Below are positions 21,427-29,955 of a stretch of 45,260 nucleotides of DNA, one piece after another. The stretch's first letter is position 1. Each line of letters opens with the position of its first letter. Under the pieces are notes generated by a model. The model saw nothing but the letters and a program-made list of their open reading frames with translations. It ran no database searches and was not told the DNA's origin. Source of the stretch: Ralstonia pickettii (lineage in GTDB: Bacteria > Pseudomonadota > Gammaproteobacteria > Burkholderiales > Burkholderiaceae); assembly GCF_001699815.1 (NCBI RefSeq), contig NZ_MCGB01000102.1, positions 1 through 45,260 of the forward strand, in the 5' to 3' direction. Made by a program: the position numbers and the translations under genes.

Positions 21427-22827
21427 TCAGTGCGGCGTGAACGTGACGCGCTCGGGCACTGGCTTGAACGTCCCGATCTGGCTCCAGATCGGCATCGCGA
21501 GGAAGAACGCGAAGTACAGAATGGTGCCGATCTGCGAGATGATCGAACCGACCGGGCTCGGCGGCTGAATGCCCAGGTAACCCAGGACCGCAAAGGCGAT
21601 CACGAAGAGGATCAGTAGCGTCTTGTGGAAGCCAGGGCGATAGCGAATCGACTTGACCGGCGAGTGGTCCAGCCACGGCAGGAAGAAGAAGATCACCACC
21701 GAACCGCCCATCACAACCACGCCCCAGAACTTCGCGTCGATGAACTTGAAGCCCAGTGCCAGGATCACGGCCACAGCCACGGCCACCACTTTGACATTCA
21801 TACTCTTCGTGCGAGCGAACAGCAGACCCAGCATGATCGCGATGAAGCCCCACAACCACGGCAGGAAGTCCGACGTGGTCGCGCGCAGCATCGAGTAGAA
21901 CGGCGTGAAGTACCAGACCGGCGCAATGTGTGGCGGCGTCTTCAGCGAGTCTGCCGGGATGAAGTTGTTGGCTTCCAGGAAGTAGCCGCCCATTTCCGGC
22001 GCGAAGAACACGATCGCGCTGAAGATGAACAGGAACACCGCCACGCCGACGATGTCGTGCACCGAGTAATACGGGTGGAACGGAATGCCGTCGAGCGGAA
22101 TGCCGCGCTCGTCCTTCTTGGCCTTGATCTCGACGCCGTCCGGATTGTTCGAACCCACTTCGTGCAGCGCGATGATGTGCGCCACCACCAGGCCCAGCAG
22201 CACCAGCGGCACGGCGATGACGTGGAACGAGAAGAAGCGGTTCAGCGTCGCGTCCGACACCACGTAGTCACCGCGGATCCACAGCGACAAGTCCGGACCG
22301 ATCAGCGGGATGGCGGAGAACAGGTTCACGATGACCTGCGCGCCCCAGTACGACATCTGACCCCACGGCAGCAGATAGCCCATGAAGGCTTCTGCCATCA
22401 GGCACAGGAAGATCAGGCAGCCGAAGATCCAGACCAGCTCGCGCGGCTTACGGTACGAGCCGTACAGCATGCCGCGGAACATGTGCAGATACACGACGAT
22501 AAAGAACGCCGAAGCGCCGGTTGAGTGCATATAGCGCACCAACCAGCCCCACGGCACCTCGCGCATGATGAACTCCACGCTCGCATAGGCGACGGGAATG
22601 CCGGCGGCGTTGAGCGTGCCGTCCGGCTTGTAGTTCATCACCAGGAAGATGCCCGTGACGATCTGGATCACCAGCACCAGCAGCGCCAGCGATCCGAAGA
22701 AATACCAGAAGTTGAAATTCTTCGGCGCGTAGTACTCCGACAGATGCGCCTTCCACAGCTCCGATGCCGGGAAGCGCGCATCGATCCAGCCCAGCAGCCC
22801 GGTTGTCTCCACCTTCTTCTCGGCCAT
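21427..22827 (-). CDS. petB: Cytochrome b of the bc1 complex
   Basis: 466 residues from MAEKKVETTGLLGWIDARFP (ATG at 22827; GAGG seven bases upstream). Eight or more membrane helices, the quinol-site PEWY-type region appears as HIAPVWYFTPFYSML, and the haem-ligand histidines lie in MHSTGASAFFIVVYLHMFRG and FFSFHVIAVPLVLLGLVVAH. Oxidises quinol and passes electrons to high and low potential chains across the inner membrane. The start is two bases after the petA stop, indicating coupling. Normal length for the full-size bacterial form. Confidence 0.96.
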   Translation of the reverse strand: MAEKKVETTGLLGWIDARFPASELWKAHLSEYYAPKNFNFWYFFGSLALLVLVIQIVTGIFLVMNYKPDGTLNAAGIPVAYASVEFIMREVPWGWLVRYMHSTGASAFFIVVYLHMFRGMLYGSYRKPRELVWIFGCLIFLCLMAEAFMGYLLPWGQMSYWGAQVIVNLFSAIPLIGPDLSLWIRGDYVVSDATLNRFFSFHVIAVPLVLLGLVVAHIIALHEVGSNNPDGVEIKAKKDERGIPLDGIPFHPYYSVHDIVGVAVFLFIFSAIVFFAPEMGGYFLEANNFIPADSLKTPPHIAPVWYFTPFYSMLRATTSDFLPWLWGFIAIMLGLLFARTKSMNVKVVAVAVAVILALGFKFIDAKFWGVVVMGGSVVIFFFLPWLDHSPVKSIRYRPGFHKTLLILFVIAFAVLGYLGIQPPSPVGSIISQIGTILYFAFFLAMPIWSQIGTFKPVPERVTFTPH

Positions 22828-22829
22828 GA

Positions 22830-23438
22830 TCAAGCCTCTCCTTTCTCGTCTTTACCGATCACCAGCTTCGTGTCGGACAGGAACATGTACGGCGGAACGT
22901 CGAGGTTCTGCGGCGCGGGCTTGTTCTTGAACACGCGGCCAGCCAGGTCGAACGTGGAGCCGTGGCACGGGCAGACGAAGCCGGGGTCTGCGGCGAGTTG
23001 CACGTTGGCGCCCGCGGGAAACGGACCAGACGGGGAGCAACCAAGATGGGAACAGATGCCGACCACGACCAGCAGGTCTTTATGCTCGGCACGGGAGCGG
23101 GTTTCGTTCTTGCAGTAGTCCGGCGTCTTCATGGTGAAGGGCACGTCGGACTTGGGGTCTGCGACTTCGTTATCGGTCTTCTTGAGCGATTCCAGCATGT
23201 CCGGCGTGCGTTTGAGCAGCCAGACCGGCTTGCCGCGCCATTCCACCACCTTCATCTGGCCCGGGGCCAGGTCGCTCACGTCCGCCTCTACGGGCGCGCC
23301 CGCTGCGCGGGCTTTTTCAGATGGTGCGAATGTGCAAACGAAAGGGGCCGCAACTGCAACCCCTCCCACACCACCAGCCACGGACGTCGCAATCAATAGA
23401 TTGCGGCGACCCTTGTCCACGTTTTGCTGGTCACTCAT
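22830..23438 (-). CDS. petA: Rieske iron-sulfur protein of the bc1 complex
   Basis: 202 residues. An uncleaved Tat-type signal anchor (DKGRRNLLIATSVAGGVGGV) precedes a periplasmic Rieske domain with CSHLGC (C129, H131, C134) and CPCHGS (C156, H159) binding the [2Fe-2S] cluster. It is exported folded by the Tat system, whose genes tatABC are 13 kb to the right. First gene of petABC. Confidence 0.96.
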   Translation of the reverse strand: MSDQQNVDKGRRNLLIATSVAGGVGGVAVAAPFVCTFAPSEKARAAGAPVEADVSDLAPGQMKVVEWRGKPVWLLKRTPDMLESLKKTDNEVADPKSDVPFTMKTPDYCKNETRSRAEHKDLLVVVGICSHLGCSPSGPFPAGANVQLAADPGFVCPCHGSTFDLAGRVFKNKPAPQNLDVPPYMFLSDTKLVIGKDEKGEA

Positions 23439-23683
23439 GCAAGACCCCAGGGTGAGAAATCAAGATAGATTCGCGTCAACCAAAAATTATACCCGAGCGT
23501 ACCTAGCCAACGGTAGCGGTCGCGGGGGGCGTCCGTTGCGGATATAGTGGTCGCACCGATTGCCCTCCAGCCCAGTCCAGGCAAGGCTTCGGCATGTCTC
23601 TTGCAACCTCGCTTTCAACAATTCAGGTCAACCGTTCGCTAGCTTGACCGTTTGTCTCGAATCAAACAATCCGGAGAAAACCG

Positions 23684-24112
23684 ATGGCACTGATGCAAGA
23701 CTTCAAAAAATTCGCGATGCGCGGCAACGTGATCGACCTCGCAGTAGGCGTGATCATCGGTGCGGCGTTCGGCAAAATCGTCGATTCGCTCGTCAATGAT
23801 CTGATCATGCCGCTGATTAGCCGCATCGTTGGCAAGCTGGATTTCTCGAACCTGTTCATCCAGCTGGCAGAGGCGCCCGCCGGTGTGCCGCATACCCTGG
23901 CTGATTTGAAGAAGGCAGGCGTGCCGGTCTTCGCCTATGGCAACTTCATCACCGTGGCGGTCAATTTTCTGATTCTGGCGTTTATCGTATTTCTGATGGT
24001 GCGCGCCATCACGCGCATGATCGACGCCAACCCGCCGGCTGCCCCCGCCGAAACACCAGAAGACATCCAACTGCTGCGCGAGATTCGCGACAGCCTGAAG
24101 AACAAGCCGTAA
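23684..24112 (+). CDS. mscL: Large-conductance mechanosensitive channel MscL
   Basis: 142 residues. N-terminal amphipathic helix ([20 protein letters not shown]), first membrane helix with the conserved [20 protein letters not shown], a short periplasmic loop and second membrane helix ([19 protein letters not shown]), then a charged C-terminal bundle. Pentameric inner-membrane safety valve for osmotic downshock. GGAG is upstream of the ATG at 23684. Converges with the Nif3-family gene, 12 bp away. Confidence 0.97.
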
Positions 24113-24124
24113 TCGGACGTCGAC

Positions 24125-24871
24125 TCACACCGGATTCGGGATATCGATGAAGGTGTGACGCACACCGAAGCGCTCGGCCAGATGAGTGCCGAGCGCCCGA
24201 ACGCCACCGCGCTCGGTGGCGTGGTGACCCGCACCGATATAGGCAACACCCGATTCACGCGCAAGATGCGTGGTCTGCTCCGACGCTTCACCGCTCAGAT
24301 ACACGTCTACACCGGCGGCCACGGCGGCATCAAACCAGCCTTGGGCACCGCCTGTGCACCAGCCGATTGTGCGCACCGGGCGATCCCCCTCGCCGATCAC
24401 AAGCGGCTCCCGGTTCAGCTTTGCCGACACCGTCTGCGCGAAATCGCCCAGCGTGGTTGCTTCGGCAAGCGTACCAATCCAGCCAAGTTCGTCGTCGCCG
24501 AACCTGCCCTGAGGCGAGATGCCCAGCAACGCACCCAGTTGCGCGTTGTTGCCGAGCCCAGGATGCGCATCGAGCGGCAAGTGATACGCGAACATGTTGA
24601 GATCGTGCGCCAGAAGTTGCTTCAAGCGCGCATGCTTCTGGCCTACGACACGGCCATCCTCTCCCTTCCAGAAGTAACCGTGATGCACGAGGATGGCGTC
24701 GGCACGCGCTTCGATGGCGGCTTCGATCAGCGCCAGGCTAGCGGTCACCCCCGTCACGATATGCGCAATGGTGTCGCGCCCCTGTACCTGGAGACCATTG
24801 GGGCAATAGTCCCGAAAACGGGCCGCCTGCAACAGGTCGTTCAAGTACAATTCAAGTTCTTTTCGATCCAT
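24125..24871 (-). CDS. Nif3-like dinuclear metal center protein (YbgI family)
   Basis: 248 residues. Conserved blocks [28 protein letters not shown] (metal-binding histidines), [45 protein letters not shown] and [12 protein letters not shown] mark the NIF3/YbgI family, toroidal hexamers with a two-metal centre. Sometimes annotated as GTP cyclohydrolase type 2, which is doubtful. The start at 24871 is divergent from the protease gene at 24891, leaving 19 bp. Confidence 0.9.
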   Translation of the reverse strand: MDRKELELYLNDLLQAARFRDYCPNGLQVQGRDTIAHIVTGVTASLALIEAAIEARADAILVHHGYFWKGEDGRVVGQKHARLKQLLAHDLNMFAYHLPLDAHPGLGNNAQLGALLGISPQGRFGDDELGWIGTLAEATTLGDFAQTVSAKLNREPLVIGEGDRPVRTIGWCTGGAQGWFDAAVAAGVDVYLSGEASEQTTHLARESGVAYIGAGHHATERGGVRALGTHLAERFGVRHTFIDIPNPV

Positions 24872-24890
24872 TTGGACTCAACTTCGCTCT

Positions 24891-26105
24891 ATGTTGCGCC
24901 GCTTTTGGCTGTTTTTTGCGCAAGCCGTCACGGTCGTCCTGGCCGTCTGGTTTGTGATCGCCACGCTCAAGCCTGATTGGCTGCAGCGCGGCAAGGTCGC
25001 AGTGCAATCCGGCTCGCCCATCGTCGCGCTGAAGGAAGTCGCGCCGATCGGCCACGGCGGCACCTCCAGCAACTCCTACGCGGAAGCGGCCAAGGTGGCG
25101 ATGCCGGCGGTGGTCAACATCTTCAGCAGCAAGAACGCGCCGAAGCGTGGCAGCAGCCCACAAGCCAGCGCAGATCCGTGGTTTCGCTTCTTCTTCGGAG
25201 ACCGCGCTCCTGAGCAACGCCAAGAACCCACGGCCAGTCTCGGCTCGGGCGTGATCGTCAGCTCGGAAGGCTACATTCTAACGAACCACCACGTAGTAGA
25301 CGGGGCCGACGAGATCGAAGTCGCCCTGACCGACGGCCGCAAGGCCAACGCGAAGGTGGTCGGCTCGGATCCCGAAACCGACTTGGCCGTCCTCAAGATC
25401 AACCTACCGAATTTGCCCGCCATTACGCTGGGCCGGCTGGAGAATGTGCGCGTCGGCGACGTGGTGCTCGCCATCGGCAACCCGTTCGGCGTGGGCCAGA
25501 CGGTGACGATGGGCATTGTCTCCGCACTGGGACGCAGCCACTTGGGCATCAACACCTTCGAGAATTTCATCCAGACCGACGCCGCGATCAACCCAGGCAA
25601 CTCGGGCGGCGCCCTGGTTGATGCCGACGGCAACCTCCTCGGGATCAACACCGCGATCTACTCGCGCTCGGGCGGCTCGCTGGGCATCGGCTTCGCGATT
25701 CCGGTATCGCTGGCCAAGCAGGTGATGGAGTCGATTATCTCGACCGGTAGCGTGGTCCGCGGCTGGATCGGTGTTGAACCGCAGGATGTGACGCCGGAAA
25801 TTGCCGAGTCGTTTGGCCTGTCGCGCAAGGATGGCGCGCTGATTGCCGCCGTGGTCCAAGGTGGCCCGGCGGACAGGGCGGGCCTGCACCCGGGGGACAT
25901 TCTCACCAGCGTGAATGGTCAACCGATCCTGGATACGACGGCGCTGCTGAACAGCATCGCGCAGCTGAAACCCGGTGCGGAAGCCAAGGTGACGGTGTCG
26001 CGCAAGGGCAAGGCGGTAGAGCTGACCATCGTTGTCGGCAAACGTCCGCCGCCAACGCGCCGCAACGTACCGATGCCCTCGCAGGACGACGAAGAACAGC
26101 AGTAA
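24891..26105 (+). CDS. Do-like periplasmic serine protease (HtrA/DegQ/DegS type, one PDZ domain)
   Basis: 404 residues. A single N-terminal membrane helix (FAQAVTVVLAVWFVIATL) with no clear cleavage site suggests a DegS-like anchored protease. Catalytic triad H134 (TNHHVVD), D164 (PETDLAVL) and S238 (NPGNSGGAL), then one PDZ domain at about 275-375 (GWIGVEPQDV, GPADRAGLHPGDIL, VTVSRKGKAVELTI). DegP has two PDZ domains; this has one, which favours DegS/AlgW-like. Ends in a good terminator. Confidence 0.92.
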   Translation: MLRRFWLFFAQAVTVVLAVWFVIATLKPDWLQRGKVAVQSGSPIVALKEVAPIGHGGTSSNSYAEAAKVAMPAVVNIFSSKNAPKRGSSPQASADPWFRFFFGDRAPEQRQEPTASLGSGVIVSSEGYILTNHHVVDGADEIEVALTDGRKANAKVVGSDPETDLAVLKINLPNLPAITLGRLENVRVGDVVLAIGNPFGVGQTVTMGIVSALGRSHLGINTFENFIQTDAAINPGNSGGALVDADGNLLGINTAIYSRSGGSLGIGFAIPVSLAKQVMESIISTGSVVRGWIGVEPQDVTPEIAESFGLSRKDGALIAAVVQGGPADRAGLHPGDILTSVNGQPILDTTALLNSIAQLKPGAEAKVTVSRKGKAVELTIVVGKRPPPTRRNVPMPSQDDEEQQ

Positions 26106-26126
26106 GCAGCAGGCTTCGGAATATAC

Positions 26127-26156
26127 AAACGGCGGCCAGATGTGCCGCCGTTTTTT
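26127..26156 (+). terminator. Rho-independent terminator after the HtrA-like protease gene
   Basis: Stem AAACGGCGGC and GCCGCCGTTT around CAGATGT, followed by a T-run ending at 26156. Strong intrinsic terminator on the plus strand. Confidence 0.92.
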
Positions 26157-26480
26157 ATGCGCGCACGCTTGAGAATCAAGCCGGCATGTTGATGAGGTGA
26201 GAGGCTGCCTTGATGCCACCCTCCGTCCGACCGGCGATCAGGCGTACCAACAGCTGCGCTGTGTGGATGGGAGCGCCCTGTCCTGCGAGGCCAGACAGGC
26301 GGCGCGTCTGGGCGTGTGCCGAAGCACTGCAGTCAGCGTGACGCCCCGCCCCCGCTTCGCCCGCGTCAGCACCATCAGCGGAGACATCTTGCACATAGGC
26401 GATAGGCGCGCCGGCGTCAGCCAAGCCAGCCCTGGACCCCGCCTCAGTCATGGAGAAGCACGCGAATCGTTCGCACAAAG
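26157..26480. other. Intergenic region between two terminators
   Basis: About 320 bp flanked by the terminators of the protease gene and of the porin gene. A minus-strand open frame crosses it but begins inside the porin terminator and resembles no family, so I see no gene here. Confidence 0.6.
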
Positions 26481-26512
26481 AAAAACGCCGACCCCTTTCG
26501 GGATCGGCGTTT
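26481..26512 (-). terminator. Rho-independent terminator after the porin gene
   Basis: On the minus strand AAACGCCGATCCC and GGGGTCGGCGTTT form a stem around GAAA, followed by TTT and CTTTG. It lies 40 bp after the porin stop. Confidence 0.85.
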
Positions 26513-26550
26513 AACCGTTTAATTCGATGCACCCTTACGAGCGCGTCAAA

Positions 26551-27657
26551 TTAGAACTTGTGACGCAGGCCAACCGTAGCACCGAACTGGTTGTTGTTGT
26601 TGTTCGGACCCGAGAACACTTGGCTGCCGCTCGTCAGCGTCGTGCCAGCGTAGCTAGCATCGTTCAGGCCCAGCACGCCCAGACCCGAGCCGCCGCTGTT
26701 CTTAGCATAGGCCAGGTTGAAGTACGCGTCGGTGCGCTTCGACAGAGCGTAGTCGGTGCCGACCACGAACAGCCACGGGTTGCCCGTACCGCTGTTCTTG
26801 AACTGTTGGTAGTAGGCCGTGCCCGTCAGCGACAGAGCCGGAGTAGCTTGGTAACCCAGGCCAGCCCAGTACAGGTTCGAACGCAGGTTGCCGTTGCCAG
26901 CAACAGTTGCGTAGTTAGCCTTGTACCAACGGTAGCCAGCGTACAGCTTGGCCGGGCCGAAAGCGTACGTGCCAGCGATCGTGGCGCGTTGTTCGCGGTT
27001 GTCGCTACCAACGGTCGTCGAGTTGGTCTGGTCATACACTGCGCCGATACCCAGCGGGCCGCCAGCGTAGTTAGCACCCAGGCTCCACTCGCGGCCGGTC
27101 TTGCTGCTGCCAGCCACTTCGTTGCCGTTGTAGTTGAACGAGTACAGACCGGAGACGCTCAGGCCACCGAACGTGCCGACGTACTTGACGGCGTTGTCAG
27201 CACGACCAGAGAAGAAGGCGTCTTGCGCAGCCAGCGAGTAACGCGTGGCGATTGCCATCGGGTCATAGACCAGCGAGAAGTCATACAGCAGGTTTTGCTG
27301 ACGACCCAGGGTCAGTTGACCCCACTGGCCTTGCAGACCAACGTAGGCGTTACGACCGAACAGACGGCCACCTTGAGCCGACGTGCCGGTGTCCAGGTTA
27401 AAGCCGCTTTCCAGGTTGAAGATACCCTTCAGGCCACCGCCCAGGTCTTCAACGCCACGCAGGCCCCAACGCGAGCCCGACAGGCCGCCCGAATCCAGGC
27501 CAAAACGCGAGCCGCTCGAACCAGCGGTTGCGCCCGGCACCTTGTTTGCGTAGGTCAGACCAGCGTCGACCACGCCGTACAGGGTCACGGAGGATTGTGC
27601 ATAGGCGCCACCGGCGGCCAAAGCTGCAACAGCAGCTGCAAACAGTTTCATCTTCAT
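26551..27657 (-). CDS. Outer membrane porin (gram-negative porin_4 / Burkholderia OmpC type)
   Basis: 368 residues from MKMKLFAAAVAALAAGGAYA (ATG at 27657, AAGGA about eleven bases upstream). Signal peptide ends GAYA, then QSSVTLYGVVDAGLTYAN, the hallmark start of 16-stranded Burkholderiales porins, with many Gly/Tyr/Asn-rich beta-strands and a final GLRHKF outer-membrane insertion signal ending in phenylalanine. Forms trimeric diffusion channels. Codon use is strongly biased, as expected of a highly expressed gene. The reading frame continues upstream without a ribosome site; rejected. Confidence 0.95.
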   Translation of the reverse strand: MKMKLFAAAVAALAAGGAYAQSSVTLYGVVDAGLTYANKVPGATAGSSGSRFGLDSGGLSGSRWGLRGVEDLGGGLKGIFNLESGFNLDTGTSAQGGRLFGRNAYVGLQGQWGQLTLGRQQNLLYDFSLVYDPMAIATRYSLAAQDAFFSGRADNAVKYVGTFGGLSVSGLYSFNYNGNEVAGSSKTGREWSLGANYAGGPLGIGAVYDQTNSTTVGSDNREQRATIAGTYAFGPAKLYAGYRWYKANYATVAGNGNLRSNLYWAGLGYQATPALSLTGTAYYQQFKNSGTGNPWLFVVGTDYALSKRTDAYFNLAYAKNSGGSGLGVLGLNDASYAGTTLTSGSQVFSGPNNNNNQFGATVGLRHKF

Positions 27658-27991
27658 ATCGACACTTTCCTTGTCAACTGATTGGGAAATCTTGACTGTC
27701 CTTATGGACGACGCAGATACCTCACGTCTGACCGCATTATGTGCCAGCGCTGACTGATTCCGGAAACCCTTTCTGGCTCTGGGCCGCGATTTGCGGCCAA
27801 GTTGTTGCTCATGGGCAACACGCGCCCAGCCCCATTGAGAGGGGGGCGCGACCCGCTTGTTGCGCGGTGGCACAGGGGTTGGCGGGCGATTGTCACCCTC
27901 TTACTGCGCAACAAATTTGGCAGTCGGTGACAGTTCTGAATTGTCGCCTTCGCACCACGTTACGGCAATAAGTGCTTCCTTGTCCTCTTTT
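27658..27991. promoter_or_regulatory. Porin upstream region
   Basis: 334 bp between the porin start and the end of the binding-protein gene. A possible -10 (CATAAT on the minus strand) lies at 27736-27741. An inverted repeat, TTGTTGCGC (27857-27865) with GCGCAACAA (27906-27914), may be a regulator site. No gene seen. Confidence 0.4.
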
Positions 27992-29134
27992 TTATCGGCC
28001 GAGTGCGGCGTGCCATCGCTTTAGGAAATCGGCACGGCGGAGCTGATCTTGATGGGCGAGTAAACCCGGGCCAACGGGAATGGGCCGATGCGTGTTTCCC
28101 AGTTCGGCGAGCAGGCGCTTGGCGGTGAGCCCAGTCTCAACGTCCTGGCGCAGCGAAAACAGGAACGCACGGTCCGCCATCACGCTCTGGCCGTCGCGCG
28201 AGAGCATGAAGTCGAGCCAGAGGCGCGCGGCGTTCGGGCGGGCAGCGCGCCGCGCAATGAAGGCGACGCGCGTAGCGACCAGCGTGTAGTCGGTCGGCAT
28301 CTTGATGGCGAGCGCCGGGTTGCGATCGGCGTAGCGTGCGGCGTACGAGCCGATCACGTTGTAGGCGAGCAGGCTTTCGCCGGAAGCGACGCGCTCCAGC
28401 ATCGCGGCCGTGGTGATGTACAGGTTGACGTTGACGCCGCCCAATGCCTTGGCAACATCCCAGAACACCGGCGTTGTGCGGGCGTCTTCGGCGGCGAAGA
28501 GGAACGCGGAGCCGGAGTGTTCGATGTCGTAGGAGGCGACGCGACCGCGCAGCAAGTCACGATGGCTATTCAGAATGCGGGCGAAGTCGGCATGGGTGGA
28601 AGGAATCAACTCCGCCGGTAACTGGCGCGTGTTGTAGACGAAGACGACCGGCTCGTAGCTCGTGCCGTACGCCTCGTTCTTCCAGATCGCCCACGATGGC
28701 AGGTAAGGCCGCTCGGGCGATGCGTAAGGAAGTGCGTGGCCGTCGTTCACGAGCTTGAACTGCTCGGGCATGGCCGAACTCCAGACCACGTCGGCGCCCG
28801 GCGACTTGGCGGCGAATTCTGCGAGGAAGCGGCGGTAGATATCGTCACTGTTCTGCTCGCGGTAGTCGACGGTGATGCCGGGGTAGCGCGTTTCGAAGGC
28901 GCGGATCAGCGGGTAGGCGGCAGAGAAATCCGTCGTGGAATACACAGTGACGCGGCCTTCGCGACGCGCGGCGTCGATCATCGCACCGTAGTCGCGCGGG
29001 TAGTACGACGGCAACTCCGGGGCCTGGCGGGCCAGCCATTGCCCGTGCGCCCCACGCGCGACGGCGCCGCTTGCAGCCAGCAATGCGGCGGTCTGACAAA
29101 GCCAGCGGCGACGGGAATTGGGGATGGACGACAT
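27992..29134 (-). CDS. Periplasmic solute-binding protein of Fe3+/phosphonate type, Tat-exported
   Basis: 380 residues from MSSIPNSRRRWLCQTAALLA (ATG at 29134). The RRRWL twin-arginine motif suggests Tat export; cleavage is likely at about GAHGQ. The mature protein has the family 1/6 binding fold seen in Fbp-type proteins (EGRVTVYSTTDFSAAYPLI, VVWSSAMPEQFKLVNDG, AYGTSYEPVVFVYNTR). It is a paralog of the protein at 31604 throughout its length. It is divergent from the response regulator 119 bp away, an arrangement in which a binding protein may serve as a periplasmic sensor input for the kinase. Confidence 0.88.
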   Translation of the reverse strand: MSSIPNSRRRWLCQTAALLAASGAVARGAHGQWLARQAPELPSYYPRDYGAMIDAARREGRVTVYSTTDFSAAYPLIRAFETRYPGITVDYREQNSDDIYRRFLAEFAAKSPGADVVWSSAMPEQFKLVNDGHALPYASPERPYLPSWAIWKNEAYGTSYEPVVFVYNTRQLPAELIPSTHADFARILNSHRDLLRGRVASYDIEHSGSAFLFAAEDARTTPVFWDVAKALGGVNVNLYITTAAMLERVASGESLLAYNVIGSYAARYADRNPALAIKMPTDYTLVATRVAFIARRAARPNAARLWLDFMLSRDGQSVMADRAFLFSLRQDVETGLTAKRLLAELGNTHRPIPVGPGLLAHQDQLRRADFLKRWHAALGR

Positions 29135-29253
29135 GCCGGTTGGAGCGCATCTGTGCGACGCGTCAGGTGGACGGAGTGATCGGCATGTGGCCGAGATCAA
29201 GGCGCCACGCATTATCATGAAAAAGTGGCCAGAACGATATTGAGAGACACCCG

Positions 29254-29955
29254 ATGCGGATCTTGCTGGTGGAGGATGAGGAAGAATTGGCCGCATGGCT
29301 GGCGCGCGCGCTGGCGCAAAGCGGCTTCGTGATCGAGCGCGCCGCTGACGGCGTCATCGCGGAAGCCTTCCTGGGCTCCGGAGAATTTGACGCAGTGGTG
29401 CTGGACCTGCGCTTGCCGCGCAAGGATGGCTTTGCCGTGCTGGCCGACATGCGCGCGCGCGACGACCGCACGCCGGTGTTGATCCTCACGGCGCAGGGCG
29501 CACTGGATGAGCGCGTGCGCGGGCTCAATGCCGGCGCGGACGATTTCCTCACCAAGCCGTTCGCGCTGTCCGAGCTGGAAGCGCGGTTGATGGCGCTTAT
29601 CCGCCGCAGCCGCGGCCGGGCGTTCCCGCGCCTGCGTTGCGGGCCGCTGGAATTCGATACCGGACGCAAGGCATTCCTGCTGTCGGGCGAGCCGCTATCG
29701 CTCACGCCGCGCGAGCACGCCGCACTGTCGGCACTGCTGCACAAGACCGGCCAGCCGATCAGCAAGGTGCATCTGTTCGACAAGGTCTTCAACCTGGACA
29801 GCGATTCCAGCCCCGACGCAGTCGAGGTGGTCGTGCACCGCCTGCGCAAGAAGCTGGCGGGCACGGGCGTGCAGATCGTCACCGTACGGGGGCTGGGTTA
29901 CCTGCTCGAGGCCGGCGATGGTGAAGGGCCCGCCGCCGGCGACAGCAGCGCATGA
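29254..29955 (+). CDS. OmpR/PhoB-family response regulator (TctD-like)
   Basis: 233 residues. Receiver domain with phosphoacceptor D51 (VVLDLRLP), acidic E7/D8, and KPF near 102; C-terminal winged-helix DNA-binding domain (LSLTPREHAALSALLHKTGQ, then VEVVVHRLRKKLAGTGVQIV and RGLGYLLE). Regulates transport genes in response to a substrate. It overlaps the kinase start (ATGA). A candidate direct-repeat binding site lies upstream of the 31604 gene. Confidence 0.94.
   Translation: MRILLVEDEEELAAWLARALAQSGFVIERAADGVIAEAFLGSGEFDAVVLDLRLPRKDGFAVLADMRARDDRTPVLILTAQGALDERVRGLNAGADDFLTKPFALSELEARLMALIRRSRGRAFPRLRCGPLEFDTGRKAFLLSGEPLSLTPREHAALSALLHKTGQPISKVHLFDKVFNLDSDSSPDAVEVVVHRLRKKLAGTGVQIVTVRGLGYLLEAGDGEGPAAGDSSA

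Noticed and set aside
21625-22524. 299-residue plus-strand open frame
   Set aside because: Antisense to petB, with shadow-like composition.
26176-26532. 118-residue minus-strand open frame between the protease and porin genes
   Set aside because: It begins inside the porin terminator, has no ribosome site and no family resemblance.
26527-27681. 384-residue plus-strand open frame
   Set aside because: Antisense to the porin gene; an artefact of its strong codon bias.
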